Positions 45,974-55,403 of a DNA stretch of 64,000 nt are shown piece by piece (position 1 is the first letter of the stretch; each line of letters starts with the position of its first letter). The translations under genes were made by a program, and so were the position numbers. This stretch comes from Acinetobacter sp. ANC 3929 (GTDB taxonomy: Bacteria > Pseudomonadota > Gammaproteobacteria > Pseudomonadales > Moraxellaceae). Under the pieces are notes generated by a model, which did no database searches, was not told where the DNA came from, and saw only the letters and a program-made list of their open reading frames with translations. Location: contig NZ_KB849998.1 in assembly GCF_000369405.1 (NCBI RefSeq), forward strand, positions 1 through 64,000. Direction: 5' to 3'.

Positions 45974-47424
45974 TGCGTTGGCCCAAAAACCACTTGGCTT
46001 AAATCACGTTGTACGCGTTTACGCTTGAGAATCGGGTGATCAGCGTTAATCTGATTCGGATTGGTTGTCGCTTTTTCAACAAAGCGTCCAACCGACTCAT
46101 CCGTTCTCACACGTTCTTTACGACCACGACGATTTCTCGGCTCAGGCACATCCACCAAAGGCTCAATCTCTGTAAGTTTCGTTTCATCTACATCAACCGC
46201 TTTACGACGTGTTTTACTACGCTGACGATTGTATTGACGAATTGCAGCTTCTTTTTGATCAAGAGACATTTCTTGGTAGGCTTCCCACCAAATGCCCATC
46301 CCCTCAGTGCTGCTATCACCTGATTTCTCACGCAATAACAAAAAGTCGAATCCTGCACGGAAACGTGCATGCCCTGCCAATGCTTCAATCTGCTGTGGTT
46401 TTGGATTCAGCAAACGCGTTTGCATCTCCCAAACTTCACGGATAAAAGTTTCAGCAAAACGAGGGATAATGGTGCGTGTGGCCTGACGCTTAAGCACATC
46501 AAGTCCTGCTTGCGCACGCGCTTCCGCAGGAACAACACCTTTGGTTAAATAAAAATCACAACGCTCTAAAAATGGCTTCCATAACAACACCGCATAGAAA
46601 AATGCAGGGTTAATGGTTTTACCAACTTGAATTCGTTGATCGGTATTTCTTGCCGCGCGCTCAATAAATGCAGTGAGATTCGGTGGGATTTCAGCAAATA
46701 ATTGCTTCCAGACACCAAATTCAATCAACATTGGTAATACACGGGTGAGATGTCCCATGGTAAATAATTTTTGCGACTCGTCGTATAGACGATGTGGCGA
46801 GACATCACGCAACAGTTGCGTCATATCCGCATCAAAAACATCAAGAATGGACTGATCAATTTGAAAATTCAATTTTGCGGCAAAACGCAAAGCACGCAAC
46901 ATGCGCACGGGATCTTCTTCAAAACGCTGTGCAGGTTCACCCAGAAAACGTAAGGTCCGCGTATTGATATCATCTACTGCATGGCAGAAATCAAGTACGA
47001 TGCCTTTTCGTGGCTGGTAGTACAACGTATTGATCGAAAAATCTCGACGAGCAAAATCTTGCTCAATCGTTCCCCAATTATTATCTCGAAGAATCATACC
47101 AGAGGCGCTGGTAACTGCTTTTTTCGGTGGGGCACGAAAGGTCGCAACTTCAATCAACTCGCGACCAGAATAAACATGTGCCAATTCAAAACGTCGTCCG
47201 ATAATTCGGCAACGTCGACCAAAAACCTCTTTTACTTGGGCTGGTGTAGCATTAGTAACCGCGTCAAAATCCTTTGGATTAAGACCTAACATCATATCTC
47301 GAACACCACCACCTACAATATATGCCTCGTAGCCTGCTTTAGTCAGACTATCAATCACATCTAGAATTGAGGAAGGAAGTTGAGTTGTGGATAAACCACA
47401 TTTTGACGCACGCAAAGTTTGCAA
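45970..47424 (-). CDS. pcnB: Poly(A) polymerase I
   Basis: PcnB adds 3' poly(A) tails that mark RNAs for decay. The 484-residue product has the nucleotidyltransferase motif GGGVRDMMLG and the catalytic DFDAVTNA pair, then the RRDFSINTLYY and EEDPVRMLRALRFAAKL segments. The basic C-terminal ~80 residues are rich in Arg and Lys. The CCA-adding enzyme is the alternative, but length, basic tail and folK linkage favour PcnB. It is the first gene of a seven-gene run. Confidence 0.95.
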   Translation of the reverse strand: MQTLRASKCGLSTTQLPSSILDVIDSLTKAGYEAYIVGGGVRDMMLGLNPKDFDAVTNATPAQVKEVFGRRCRIIGRRFELAHVYSGRELIEVATFRAPPKKAVTSASGMILRDNNWGTIEQDFARRDFSINTLYYQPRKGIVLDFCHAVDDINTRTLRFLGEPAQRFEEDPVRMLRALRFAAKLNFQIDQSILDVFDADMTQLLRDVSPHRLYDESQKLFTMGHLTRVLPMLIEFGVWKQLFAEIPPNLTAFIERAARNTDQRIQVGKTINPAFFYAVLLWKPFLERCDFYLTKGVVPAEARAQAGLDVLKRQATRTIIPRFAETFIREVWEMQTRLLNPKPQQIEALAGHARFRAGFDFLLLREKSGDSSTEGMGIWWEAYQEMSLDQKEAAIRQYNRQRSKTRRKAVDVDETKLTEIEPLVDVPEPRNRRGRKERVRTDESVGRFVEKATTNPNQINADHPILKRKRVQRDLSQVVFGPTQ

Positions 47425-47563
47425 AAGACACTGTCTCCTACGTCAGGACGTAAATAACAATTTGTCGCTAATCATAGCTCTAACACACACAAAGGGCAAT
47501 TTATTCTGTTGCAGTTTCAATAGATCTGTATGCGAAATTAACAACAACATCTCACTTTCCTGC

Positions 47564-47992
47564 TTATAACATGAGCCTTGCTCTGTTTTTCTCAAGCAGT
47601 TTTGGCCCAATCCCTTTGATGTTCATCAACTCATCTATGCTTTTAAAAGCACCATTTTTTTGGCGATATTCCATAATCGCTTGCGCTTTTTTCTCACCAA
47701 CACCACTGAGCATCTGTAATTGCTGTAAATTCGCTTGGTTTAAGCTAATTTTACCGCCTTGAATATTTACGGATGATGAAAGGTGTAGGGAATTTTGCTG
47801 TTGTGTGGGTCGAGATAAATAATAATTATTGTTCGACTGTTTCGCCAATTGCTGATCGCGGGCTTGCTGCTGTGTTTTCCATTGCAGATAAGATTGATCA
47901 AATTGCTGTGCGTTGAGATGTGAAACACATCCCAAGCACAAAATCATCAATAAAAAAGCCTTATGTTTGCTGCTTAACTGCGGCAATGTCAT
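47564..47992 (-). CDS. comEA: ComEA-like helix-hairpin-helix DNA-binding protein
   Basis: The 142-residue product has a signal peptide (cleavage likely near residue 28, after LNA) and a C-terminal HhH pair: LNQANLQQLQMLSGVGEKKAQAI and FKSIDELMNIKGIGPKLLEKN (each a motif of the ComEA type). ComEA binds incoming DNA in the periplasm in natural transformation, a trait typical of Acinetobacter. It overlaps the end of mazG by 32 bases, an unusual partner for a competence gene. No T-run terminator is visible in the 139 bases before pcnB. Confidence 0.9.
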   Translation of the reverse strand: MTLPQLSSKHKAFLLMILCLGCVSHLNAQQFDQSYLQWKTQQQARDQQLAKQSNNNYYLSRPTQQQNSLHLSSSVNIQGGKISLNQANLQQLQMLSGVGEKKAQAIMEYRQKNGAFKSIDELMNIKGIGPKLLEKNRARLML

Positions 47993-48767
47993 CCTTCCTC
48001 TCCTGCGATTTTAATTGTCTTTTCGCTTGCTCCCATAGTTCATCCATTTCTGCCAAACTCATTTCTTGCAAGTCTTTCTGTTGTGCTACCGCCTGTTGCT
48101 CAATAAATGCAAAACGGCTTCTAAATTTATCAATCGTTCCCAACAATGCGGTCTCACTAGATATACCAAGCTTACGACCCACATTAATCAAAGAGAACAA
48201 ACAATCCCCAAATTCTTCTTGAATTTCAGCAGCATTTTGATTTTTTAGCGCTTGCTGTAATTCCCCCAATTCCTCATCTAATTTGCTATAAGCATCTTCA
48301 ACGGTTTCAAAATCAAAGCCGAGCTGTGCTGCTTTGCTCTGAATTTCATGTGCCTGTACCAGCGCAGGTGCATGTTTAATCTCATCTAGCCGTGACTGTA
48401 CTTTACCTTGTTTTTCTTGTTGTTTGATTTGTTTCCACAACTCACTCACTTGCTCAGACGTTAGATTTTGATATTTTTCGGCCTCAAAAACATGAGGATG
48501 GCGACGAATTAATTTTTCACTAATCGCTTCCACCACATCTTGAAAATTAAATAATCCTTTTTCATCAAACATTTGAGATTGAAAGACCACTTGCAACAAT
48601 AAGTCACCCAATTCATTCCGGATTTCATCTACCTCTCCTGAGCGAATCGCATCCTCAACTTCATAAGCCTCTTCAATGGCATATCGCGTCAAACTTTCTG
48701 GGGTTTGCTGTTGATCCCATGGACATTTTTGTCTTAACTCTTGCATGATTGCCAATAACTTTTCCAT
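47961..48767 (-). CDS. mazG: Nucleoside triphosphate pyrophosphohydrolase MazG
   Basis: MazG hydrolyses NTPs to NMP and PPi and affects (p)ppGpp-linked survival. The ATG at 48767 gives 268 residues; an earlier in-frame start 24 codons upstream lacks family similarity. Two MazG repeats are visible: CPWDQQQTPESL with EEAYEVEDAI near the N-terminus and the second EELGELQQAL near residue 184, then EEFGDCLFSLINVGRKL. The adjacent relA cluster is consistent with conserved synteny. Confidence 0.95.
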   Translation of the reverse strand: MEKLLAIMQELRQKCPWDQQQTPESLTRYAIEEAYEVEDAIRSGEVDEIRNELGDLLLQVVFQSQMFDEKGLFNFQDVVEAISEKLIRRHPHVFEAEKYQNLTSEQVSELWKQIKQQEKQGKVQSRLDEIKHAPALVQAHEIQSKAAQLGFDFETVEDAYSKLDEELGELQQALKNQNAAEIQEEFGDCLFSLINVGRKLGISSETALLGTIDKFRSRFAFIEQQAVAQQKDLQEMSLAEMDELWEQAKRQLKSQERKDDIAAVKQQT

Positions 48768-48868
48768 GATGATCTCCAAACCCAAACAAGCAAATTGTTG
48801 CAGCATCAAGCTGCTTATGCGTAATATACACGCACGCAAAAATTATCAATATAAAGCAAGGGAAAGCA

Positions 48869-49642
48869 ATGCAATATAGTGTTTTTATTAGTGGGGCTGC
48901 TCAGGGGATTGGTGCCGAAATCGCACGCTTGTTTCACCAAAAAGGCTTTAAAGTTGGCATCTATGACATCAATGAAGAACAAGCTCAAGCCTTAGCTGAA
49001 CAACTCGGAAGCAATGCCAAAGCAGGTTATCTTGATGTCAGTAATCACCGTCAATGGCAGATCGCATTACAGGAGTTTAAAAGCTGGGCGGGCGAACTGA
49101 ATATCTTGGTCAATAATGCAGGAATTCTATACTCTGGTGCATTCGAAAACACTCCCATTCAATCCCATCACCGTACCATTGATATTAATGTCAAAGGTGT
49201 TTTAAATGGTTGTCATGCAGCTTTGCCTTATCTACAACAAGCCAGCTTTGCACGTGTGATTAACCTGTCTTCGGCCTCTGCGATTTATGGTCAAGCAGAC
49301 CTTGCGTCTTACTCGGCCAGCAAATTTGCCGTGCGTGGTTTAACTGAAGCCTTAGACGTCGAATGGCAAAAATATAATATTCGCGTTTTAGATGTGATGC
49401 CGCTCTTTGTGCAAACCAATATGGTGAAAGATATGGATGCTGGCAGTATTCAAAATATTGGTGTGGATTTAACCCCTGCCGATGTGGCGAAACAGGTACT
49501 GCATTTGGCGCAACAAAAAGATCATGCTCTAATCCCGACCCACACACCTGTTGGGATAAAAACCAAATTGATGTATCAGCTGTCCAGTATTAGCCCACAG
49601 TTTTTAAACCGACTCACTAATATCTTTTTAGCCAAACGCTAA
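48869..49642 (+). CDS. Short-chain dehydrogenase/reductase
   Basis: The 257-residue SDR has the NAD(P) motif SGAAQGIG (8-15), NNAG near residue 87, the catalytic serine in NLSSASAIYG and YSASK near 148. Its substrate is unknown. It diverges from mazG by about 100 bases and converges on relA. Confidence 0.9.
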   Translation: MQYSVFISGAAQGIGAEIARLFHQKGFKVGIYDINEEQAQALAEQLGSNAKAGYLDVSNHRQWQIALQEFKSWAGELNILVNNAGILYSGAFENTPIQSHHRTIDINVKGVLNGCHAALPYLQQASFARVINLSSASAIYGQADLASYSASKFAVRGLTEALDVEWQKYNIRVLDVMPLFVQTNMVKDMDAGSIQNIGVDLTPADVAKQVLHLAQQKDHALIPTHTPVGIKTKLMYQLSSISPQFLNRLTNIFLAKR

Positions 49643-49646
49643 AAAT

Positions 49647-49678
49647 AAAAAAAGCTGCATCGAGATGCAGCTTTTTTT
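49647..49678. terminator. Bidirectional terminator between SDR gene and relA
   Basis: AAAGCTGCAT and ATGCAGCTTT pair around CGAG, with A- and T-runs. Confidence 0.92.
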
Positions 49679-49688
49679 ATTTTATTGT

Positions 49689-51995
49689 CTAGCTTCCTTG
49701 AACCAAACGTCTTGCACTGATAATGCCTGGCTGTTGCTCTAAACGAGCCAATAAACGAGACAGTTGTGCCAAGCCTTTCACTTCAATCAACAACTTCATA
49801 TTGGCAATACCATCTGCCTCAGAAATTGTATTCACCTGACGAATATTGATTTGGTCTGAGAAAATCACTTGAGTTAAGTCTTTCAATAAACCACGGCGAT
49901 CATAAGCTTCCACCACAATCTGCACACTCTGACCACGCGTTGGCTGCATTTCCCAATCTGCTTCAACAGCACGCTCAGGTTCTTGCGTAGTCATCCGTAA
50001 GTAATCAGGGCACGCGATCTTATGAATGCTCACACCACGATTCAACGTGATATAGCCACCGATCGACTCACCATGTACTGGTTGACAACATTGCGCAATA
50101 TGCAGCTCAACATTATCCAAACCATCAATCAAAATCCCATGTGCCGATAATGTATGGCTAGCGCGCGGGTTTAAAGCTGGTTTTAACACCAGTTCAGGTT
50201 CGTCTTGATCCAAGTGCATCTGACGATTCACTTGGTTCATCAAAGCATGCAGACTGACATCACCGCTGACCAACGCAACCAAAATATCATCACCCGATTT
50301 CAGGTTGAAATGAGATGAATAATCTTTGAGATCAATACTTTTTGGGTGAATTGCTAAACGCGCCAACTCTTTGGTCAGAAGCTCACGTCCAACTTCAACG
50401 TTCTTGCTACGATCCTGCTGTCTAAACCAATGACGTAACTTGTCACGCGCGCGTGCTGTTTTGATATAACCCAGCGAGTTCACCAACCAGTCACGGTTCG
50501 GTTCACGGTCTTTCTTGGTTAAAATCTCAACCTGCTCACCCGTCTTTAAAGTGTAGGTTAAAGGCACATAACGCTGGTTTACCCGTGCCGCATAGCACTT
50601 GTTTCCCACCTCGGTATGCACATGATAAGCAAAGTCCAGAACAGTTGAGCCACGAGGTAACTCTTTGATGTCACCATCACGACTAAACACATAGATTTTT
50701 TCAAAATTTTCAAAATCTTGAATTTGATCAATGCCATTTGACTCTTCATCTTCACCATGCGGTGTAGTTTCAGTGCGCTCTTGATAATGCTCAAGTACCG
50801 CACGTAATGAATGCAAACGATCATTAAAAGAATGGTCGGTATTCTTTGCACCTTCTTTATAGTTAAAGTGCGAACATACCCCAAGCTCTGCTTCGTTATG
50901 CATCTCAAAAGTACGAATTTGTACTTCTAAAGATTTATTCTCTGCAATCACCGCCGTATGCAATGAACGATAGCCATTGGCTTTCGGGTTGGTCACATAA
51001 TCGTCAAACTGGTTCGGAATGTGACGCCATAACTGATGCACAATCCCCAATGCGTGATAACAATCAGGGACACTTTTCACCAACACGCGCACTGCACGAA
51101 TATCATAAAGTTGGTCAAAGCTGAGGTTCTTGCTTTTCATTTTTCGATAAATCGAATAAATGTGCTTCACTCGCCCTGTGATTTCAGCTTGAATGTCGTA
51201 TTCGCCCAGCTCAGTTTTGAGTTTATCAATCACAAACTGAATATACTGTTCGCGTTCTAAACGTTTTTCATTCAATAAAGATGCAATTTCTTTATAACGT
51301 TCTGGCGCTAAATAACGAAAGGCAAGATCTTCCAATTCCCACTTGAGCTGAGCAATACCTAAACGGTGTGCCAATGGAGAGTAAATGGTGAGAATTTCGC
51401 GTGCCACACGCTCCTGACGCTCTTTGCTTGCTGTCGCCAACTCACGCAAAGCATAGGTACGCTCTGCCAATTTGATCAAAACAACACGAACATCTTCCGT
51501 CACTGAAATCAGCATTTTATAAATGCCATTTAAGTGTTCACGCTGGTTATTATTAAAATGATCTTCTAGACGTTTATTTTTTTCAATCAACTCAGACAGT
51601 TTACCCATCGCCAGTGTGCCTTGGACCAAAGCCAAAACTTGCTCGCCAAACTGTTGTTGAATATCCTCTAAGGTGATTAATCCCTCACGTACACTACGAT
51701 ATAACACCGCCGCTGAAAGCGTGTCTTCATCAACACGTAAATGGGCCAAAATATCCGCCATACCAATCCCTGTACTAAAGGTATTGATACGATGATTCAC
51801 CGTCGCTTGTAATTCTTTTGCTAAGGTAAGCTCTGCAACTTGTTGAAGTTGTTTCAGCTCAGCCCCATCCAAAATACCACGCACTCGATCTAGCCAAGAC
51901 ACTAGACTACTTTGCGCTTCAGCGGCATGTTCTACAGTCGCTTCCTCAGACAACTCTTGGAGTCGTCCAGGTAACTGCTCACGTACTGTGACCAT
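49689..51995 (-). CDS. relA: GTP pyrophosphokinase RelA
   Basis: RelA makes (p)ppGpp on ribosomes carrying uncharged tRNA. The 768-residue product has a degenerate hydrolase domain in which the HD pair is replaced by YR (99-100), so it should be synthetase-only. The synthetase domain (about 230-350) has YDIRAVRVLV and NPKANGYRSLHTAV. TGS (~405-465), helical, CHC-type zinc finger (HIAQCCQPVHG) and ACT domains follow. It is placed 31 bases after rlmD, matching the rlmD-relA order in many gammaproteobacteria. Confidence 0.96.
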   Translation of the reverse strand: MVTVREQLPGRLQELSEEATVEHAAEAQSSLVSWLDRVRGILDGAELKQLQQVAELTLAKELQATVNHRINTFSTGIGMADILAHLRVDEDTLSAAVLYRSVREGLITLEDIQQQFGEQVLALVQGTLAMGKLSELIEKNKRLEDHFNNNQREHLNGIYKMLISVTEDVRVVLIKLAERTYALRELATASKERQERVAREILTIYSPLAHRLGIAQLKWELEDLAFRYLAPERYKEIASLLNEKRLEREQYIQFVIDKLKTELGEYDIQAEITGRVKHIYSIYRKMKSKNLSFDQLYDIRAVRVLVKSVPDCYHALGIVHQLWRHIPNQFDDYVTNPKANGYRSLHTAVIAENKSLEVQIRTFEMHNEAELGVCSHFNYKEGAKNTDHSFNDRLHSLRAVLEHYQERTETTPHGEDEESNGIDQIQDFENFEKIYVFSRDGDIKELPRGSTVLDFAYHVHTEVGNKCYAARVNQRYVPLTYTLKTGEQVEILTKKDREPNRDWLVNSLGYIKTARARDKLRHWFRQQDRSKNVEVGRELLTKELARLAIHPKSIDLKDYSSHFNLKSGDDILVALVSGDVSLHALMNQVNRQMHLDQDEPELVLKPALNPRASHTLSAHGILIDGLDNVELHIAQCCQPVHGESIGGYITLNRGVSIHKIACPDYLRMTTQEPERAVEADWEMQPTRGQSVQIVVEAYDRRGLLKDLTQVIFSDQINIRQVNTISEADGIANMKLLIEVKGLAQLSRLLARLEQQPGIISARRLVQGS

Positions 51996-52026
51996 ACCTT
52001 TCTCCTCTGGATATGTAACTCATTTT

Positions 52027-53436
52027 TTAATCGTTTATCTCTTCGATTTTTTCACGCCGCTCAATTTTTTCAAACAAGGCAATCGATTCAACATGTTCAG
52101 TATGCGTAAACATGTCCATCACCGCTGCTTTCTTCAACTGATAGCCATATTGTGCCAGTACACCTGCATCCCTTGCCAGTGTTGATGGGTTACATGAAAC
52201 ATAAACGATTCTTTTTGCTCCAAACTTTGGTACATATTGCATAACTTCAAATGCACCTGAGCGTGGAGGATCAATTAATAATGCATCAAATCCTTGTTTC
52301 GCCCAAGAATGATGCGAAAAGTCTTTTGTTAAATCTTGTGAAAAGAATACTGCCTGTGACAACTGATTGGCTTTCGCATTTTCAGTTGCTCGTTGCACCA
52401 TCTCATCACTCGCCTCAACGCCGACCACCTGACCTGTCTCACCCACACAACGTGCAATGGGTAGAGAAAAATTACCTAACCCACAGAATAGGTCAAGTAC
52501 TCTTTCCCCTTCCTGTAACTGAAGCAATTCACATGCCAACTGAATCATTTGTGCATTTACACCACTATTCACTTGGGTAAAATCCAAAGGTGAAAACGCA
52601 AATTTGACTGCAAAATCATCTAAACTGTAATGCAAACGCATTGGAGCTTGTGAATCATCTACGCGATGTAAACTCTCCCCCCCTCTAGGTTGCAAATACA
52701 ACTGCCATCCTTTGAGTAACGTAAATTGACGTAATTGGTTGACATCCGACACATTTAATTCATCTAAATGACGAATCAGCAATGCAACCTCGCTGTCTCC
52801 CATTGCCAATTCTATATGACCAATATGTGCCTTGCCTGTTAGACTTTCGAGTAGTTTTTTCAATTCTGGTAAAGTTTCGGATAAACTTTGATCCAATACT
52901 TTACACTGCTGAATGGCAGTCAAATGATTGCTGTGATGCTCACGAAACCCCATCACCAAACGATCCTGTTTCGCCATATAACGCACCCCGATTCGGGCAC
53001 GTCGGCGGTAATCCGTTTTGACAGAACGTATTGGGTCCAACCATTGCTCCGGTTGCAGACCCGCAAAATGCTGTAAATGGGATTTTAAAACATTCTGCTT
53101 CAGTAAAATCTGATGGTCAGGATGGATATGTTGCAGACTACAGCCGCCGCACACACCAAAATGTGGGCAAATCGGATCAACACGTTCCTGCGCAGCATCA
53201 CTTGCAAGCGTGATCATATCCGCTTCTTCTAGACGCGTGGTCTGATTGGTGATCTTGGCTTGTACCGTCTCACCCACCAAAGCATAACGAATAAAAACTT
53301 TCTTGCCCTGCTTTTCTTTAGGATGATCTGGATGCGTTCCATAATGCGCAATACCACGCCCCTCATGTGAAAAAGCTTCAATCTGAAAGGTATAGGTTGG
53401 GTATTGAGCAGGACGTTGTTTGGCTTTGTGTTTCAA
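52027..53436 (-). CDS. rlmD: 23S rRNA (uracil-1939-C5)-methyltransferase
   Basis: RlmD methylates U1939 using SAM. The 469-residue product has an N-terminal TRAM domain, an iron-sulfur site [10 protein letters not shown] (Cys90, 96, 99) with a later Cys near 178, the SAM motif [15 protein letters not shown] and the catalytic cysteine segment [12 protein letters not shown]. It is followed by relA and preceded by the exonuclease gene at 9 bases. Confidence 0.96.
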   Translation of the reverse strand: MKHKAKQRPAQYPTYTFQIEAFSHEGRGIAHYGTHPDHPKEKQGKKVFIRYALVGETVQAKITNQTTRLEEADMITLASDAAQERVDPICPHFGVCGGCSLQHIHPDHQILLKQNVLKSHLQHFAGLQPEQWLDPIRSVKTDYRRRARIGVRYMAKQDRLVMGFREHHSNHLTAIQQCKVLDQSLSETLPELKKLLESLTGKAHIGHIELAMGDSEVALLIRHLDELNVSDVNQLRQFTLLKGWQLYLQPRGGESLHRVDDSQAPMRLHYSLDDFAVKFAFSPLDFTQVNSGVNAQMIQLACELLQLQEGERVLDLFCGLGNFSLPIARCVGETGQVVGVEASDEMVQRATENAKANQLSQAVFFSQDLTKDFSHHSWAKQGFDALLIDPPRSGAFEVMQYVPKFGAKRIVYVSCNPSTLARDAGVLAQYGYQLKKAAVMDMFTHTEHVESIALFEKIERREKIEEIND

Positions 53437-53445
53437 AAGATGAAC

Positions 53446-54267
53446 CTAATTTTTTGGCGCAAAAGTATCTGCGGTGAATACAGTATATTGCGATGACTGC
53501 TGCCATACCTGTAAGAATTCTGTTTGTTGCGTTTGCGTTTGTAAATAATCAATCGTTGATTGAACCAAATGCTGATGATCGGATTGATTGAGCTGCCCTT
53601 TGAGTAACAACCAGCGTAAATACACTAGCCAAGTATTCAGCACATCCCCTTCGCAATAGCTGGTCAATTTCAACCACTGTTCCGTACGCACATATTCGGG
53701 CACATGATAGCCAGACTCGCCTCGTTTCCCAGGAAAGCCGAGCAAACAGGCAATATCATCCAGTTTCTGAAAATTGCGACCATTAAACATCGCCATTACA
53801 TCCATCAGGTCAACATGACGATGGTGATAACGGTTTTGATAGTTATTAAAACGCTTTTGCTGATCAATTTCGCCTTGATCAAATAGACTTGGCGCGGAAA
53901 GTCCATGATACATGGCACGGAATAGGATCACAGGCAAATCAAATTGCGAACCATTCCAACTGACCAAAGTCGGTTGTTTCTTATCAAAAATAGACAGAAA
54001 CTTGGTCAACATTTCAGCTTCGGTGTTGTGTTCCTGATTAAATGAGAACAGGCGAAAACCTTTTTCATCGATCCACAGTCCAGAAATACAAACGATTTCA
54101 TGCAATGGCAGTCGTTGAAAATCCATGCCTGACTCTTGACGACGAATTTTGGTCAACGCTTGTTCTACATCGCTTTCAGGTAAGTCAAGATGATAAAGAT
54201 GTGCACCAGCTTTTATATCAGTCAGTGTTTCAATATCAAAAACTAAAATCGGAAAACGCAAATTCAT
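53446..54267 (-). CDS. PolB-like 3'-5' exonuclease domain protein
   Basis: The 273-residue RNase H-fold protein has the DEDD-type signature: Asp11 and Glu13 in FDIETLTD, Asp110 in SWNGSQFDLP, and Asp208 in YCEGDVLNTW. It corresponds to the stand-alone 3'-5' exonuclease family related to the proofreading domain of polymerase B. Its role is unknown, perhaps DNA or RNA end trimming. It lies between cysM and rlmD, so it may belong to the cysM-rlmD-relA run. Confidence 0.9.
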   Translation of the reverse strand: MNLRFPILVFDIETLTDIKAGAHLYHLDLPESDVEQALTKIRRQESGMDFQRLPLHEIVCISGLWIDEKGFRLFSFNQEHNTEAEMLTKFLSIFDKKQPTLVSWNGSQFDLPVILFRAMYHGLSAPSLFDQGEIDQQKRFNNYQNRYHHRHVDLMDVMAMFNGRNFQKLDDIACLLGFPGKRGESGYHVPEYVRTEQWLKLTSYCEGDVLNTWLVYLRWLLLKGQLNQSDHQHLVQSTIDYLQTQTQQTEFLQVWQQSSQYTVFTADTFAPKN

Positions 54268-54281
54268 CTTAACATCTCTTC

Positions 54282-54330
54282 AAATCCCTCCTAGCCGCCC
54301 TTTTATAAAGGGAGGAGTTTAGGGGGGATT
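54282..54330. repeat. Nested palindromic element between cysM and the exonuclease gene
   Basis: The outer arms (AATCCCTCCTA at 54283-54293 and TAGGGGGGATT at 54320-54330, one mismatch) enclose inner CCCTTT-TAT-AAAGGG. It touches the cysM stop codon. The shape and sequence are like a mobile palindromic unit I recall from Acinetobacter genomes; a copy-number search would settle it. It may also end the cysM transcript. Confidence 0.65.
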
Positions 54331-55254
54331 CTAATCTTGAACTGAAAATAAGCCAGTCGATAAGTAACGATCCCCACGATCACAGATAATGCAGACAATC
54401 ACCGCATTAGGATTTTCCTCAGCAATTTTAATCGATGCCCATACCGCACCGCCTGAAGATGTGCCTGCACTAATACCTTCAATACGTGCCAATTTACGCA
54501 TGGTTTTTTCTGCTTCAATCTGTGGAATATCGATAATACGATCGACACGACTGCGATCAAAAATCGTTGGCAAATATTCTTCAGGCCAACGGCGAATCCC
54601 AGCAATACTTGAACCATCAGAAGGTTGCAGGCCGACGATCTGAATGTCTGGATTTTGTTCTTTTAAATATTTAGAGACGCCCATAATCGTCCCTGTTGTA
54701 CCCATTGAGCTGACAAAGTGAGTAATTTTCCCACCTGTTTGCTTCCATATCTCGGGACCTGTGGTCAGGTAATGTGCTTCTACATTATCTGGGTTACCAA
54801 ACTGATTGAGGACAAAACCTTGACCTTCTGCCTGCATTTGCAAAGCAAGATCGCGAGCACCTTCCATCCCTTGTTGCTGCGTGACTTCAATCAGCTCTGC
54901 ACCATAAGCCAGCATCGCATCTTTACGTTCTTGGCTCATATTGTTCGGCATGATCAGCTTCATTTTATAGCCGCGCATCGCTGCAACCATTGCCAAAGCA
55001 ATACCTGTGTTGCCACTGGTCGCTTCGATCAAGGTATCACCTGGTTGAATTTGTCCACGCTTTTCCGCTTGTACAATCATGTTATAGGCAGGACGGTCTT
55101 TGACCGAACCTGCAGGGTTATTCCCTTCTAATTTTGCTAATACCGTGGCTTGGGTATGACACGCTAAACGCTGCAAACGCACCAAAGGGGTTTTACCGAC
55201 ATAGTAATCCAGTAAAAAATCATCTGCTAAAAAATCAGTTTGCGTATTCGTCAT
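54331..55254 (-). CDS. cysM: Cysteine synthase B
   Basis: CysM makes cysteine from O-acetylserine and sulfide or thiosulfate using PLP. Starting at ATG 55254 gives 307 residues; earlier in-frame residues are unrelated. The PLP lysine is in NPAGSVKDRPAYNM, with SGNTG as the substrate loop and the Arg-rich GSSIAGIRRWPEEYLP typical of CysM over CysK. It diverges from gacS by about 150 bases, the arrangement known from Pseudomonas. Confidence 0.95.
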   Translation of the reverse strand: MTNTQTDFLADDFLLDYYVGKTPLVRLQRLACHTQATVLAKLEGNNPAGSVKDRPAYNMIVQAEKRGQIQPGDTLIEATSGNTGIALAMVAAMRGYKMKLIMPNNMSQERKDAMLAYGAELIEVTQQQGMEGARDLALQMQAEGQGFVLNQFGNPDNVEAHYLTTGPEIWKQTGGKITHFVSSMGTTGTIMGVSKYLKEQNPDIQIVGLQPSDGSSIAGIRRWPEEYLPTIFDRSRVDRIIDIPQIEAEKTMRKLARIEGISAGTSSGGAVWASIKIAEENPNAVIVCIICDRGDRYLSTGLFSVQD

Positions 55255-55403
55255 GATCGACACCGATATCAAGGTGGCGACTATTGTATGAAAAAAATAG
55301 AGATACTGCACCTTTTCACTATGCTTTTTATTGGCAAGCAGATGTCCTTGATTTTCACAAAGCATGCTAAGATGTTGCGCAGAATGATAAATCTGACCGT
55401 ACT

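Noticed and set aside
55255-55365. 37-codon upstream extension of cysM
   Set aside because: CysM family start fits MTNTQTDFL at 55254; the added hydrophobic leader would be a false signal peptide.
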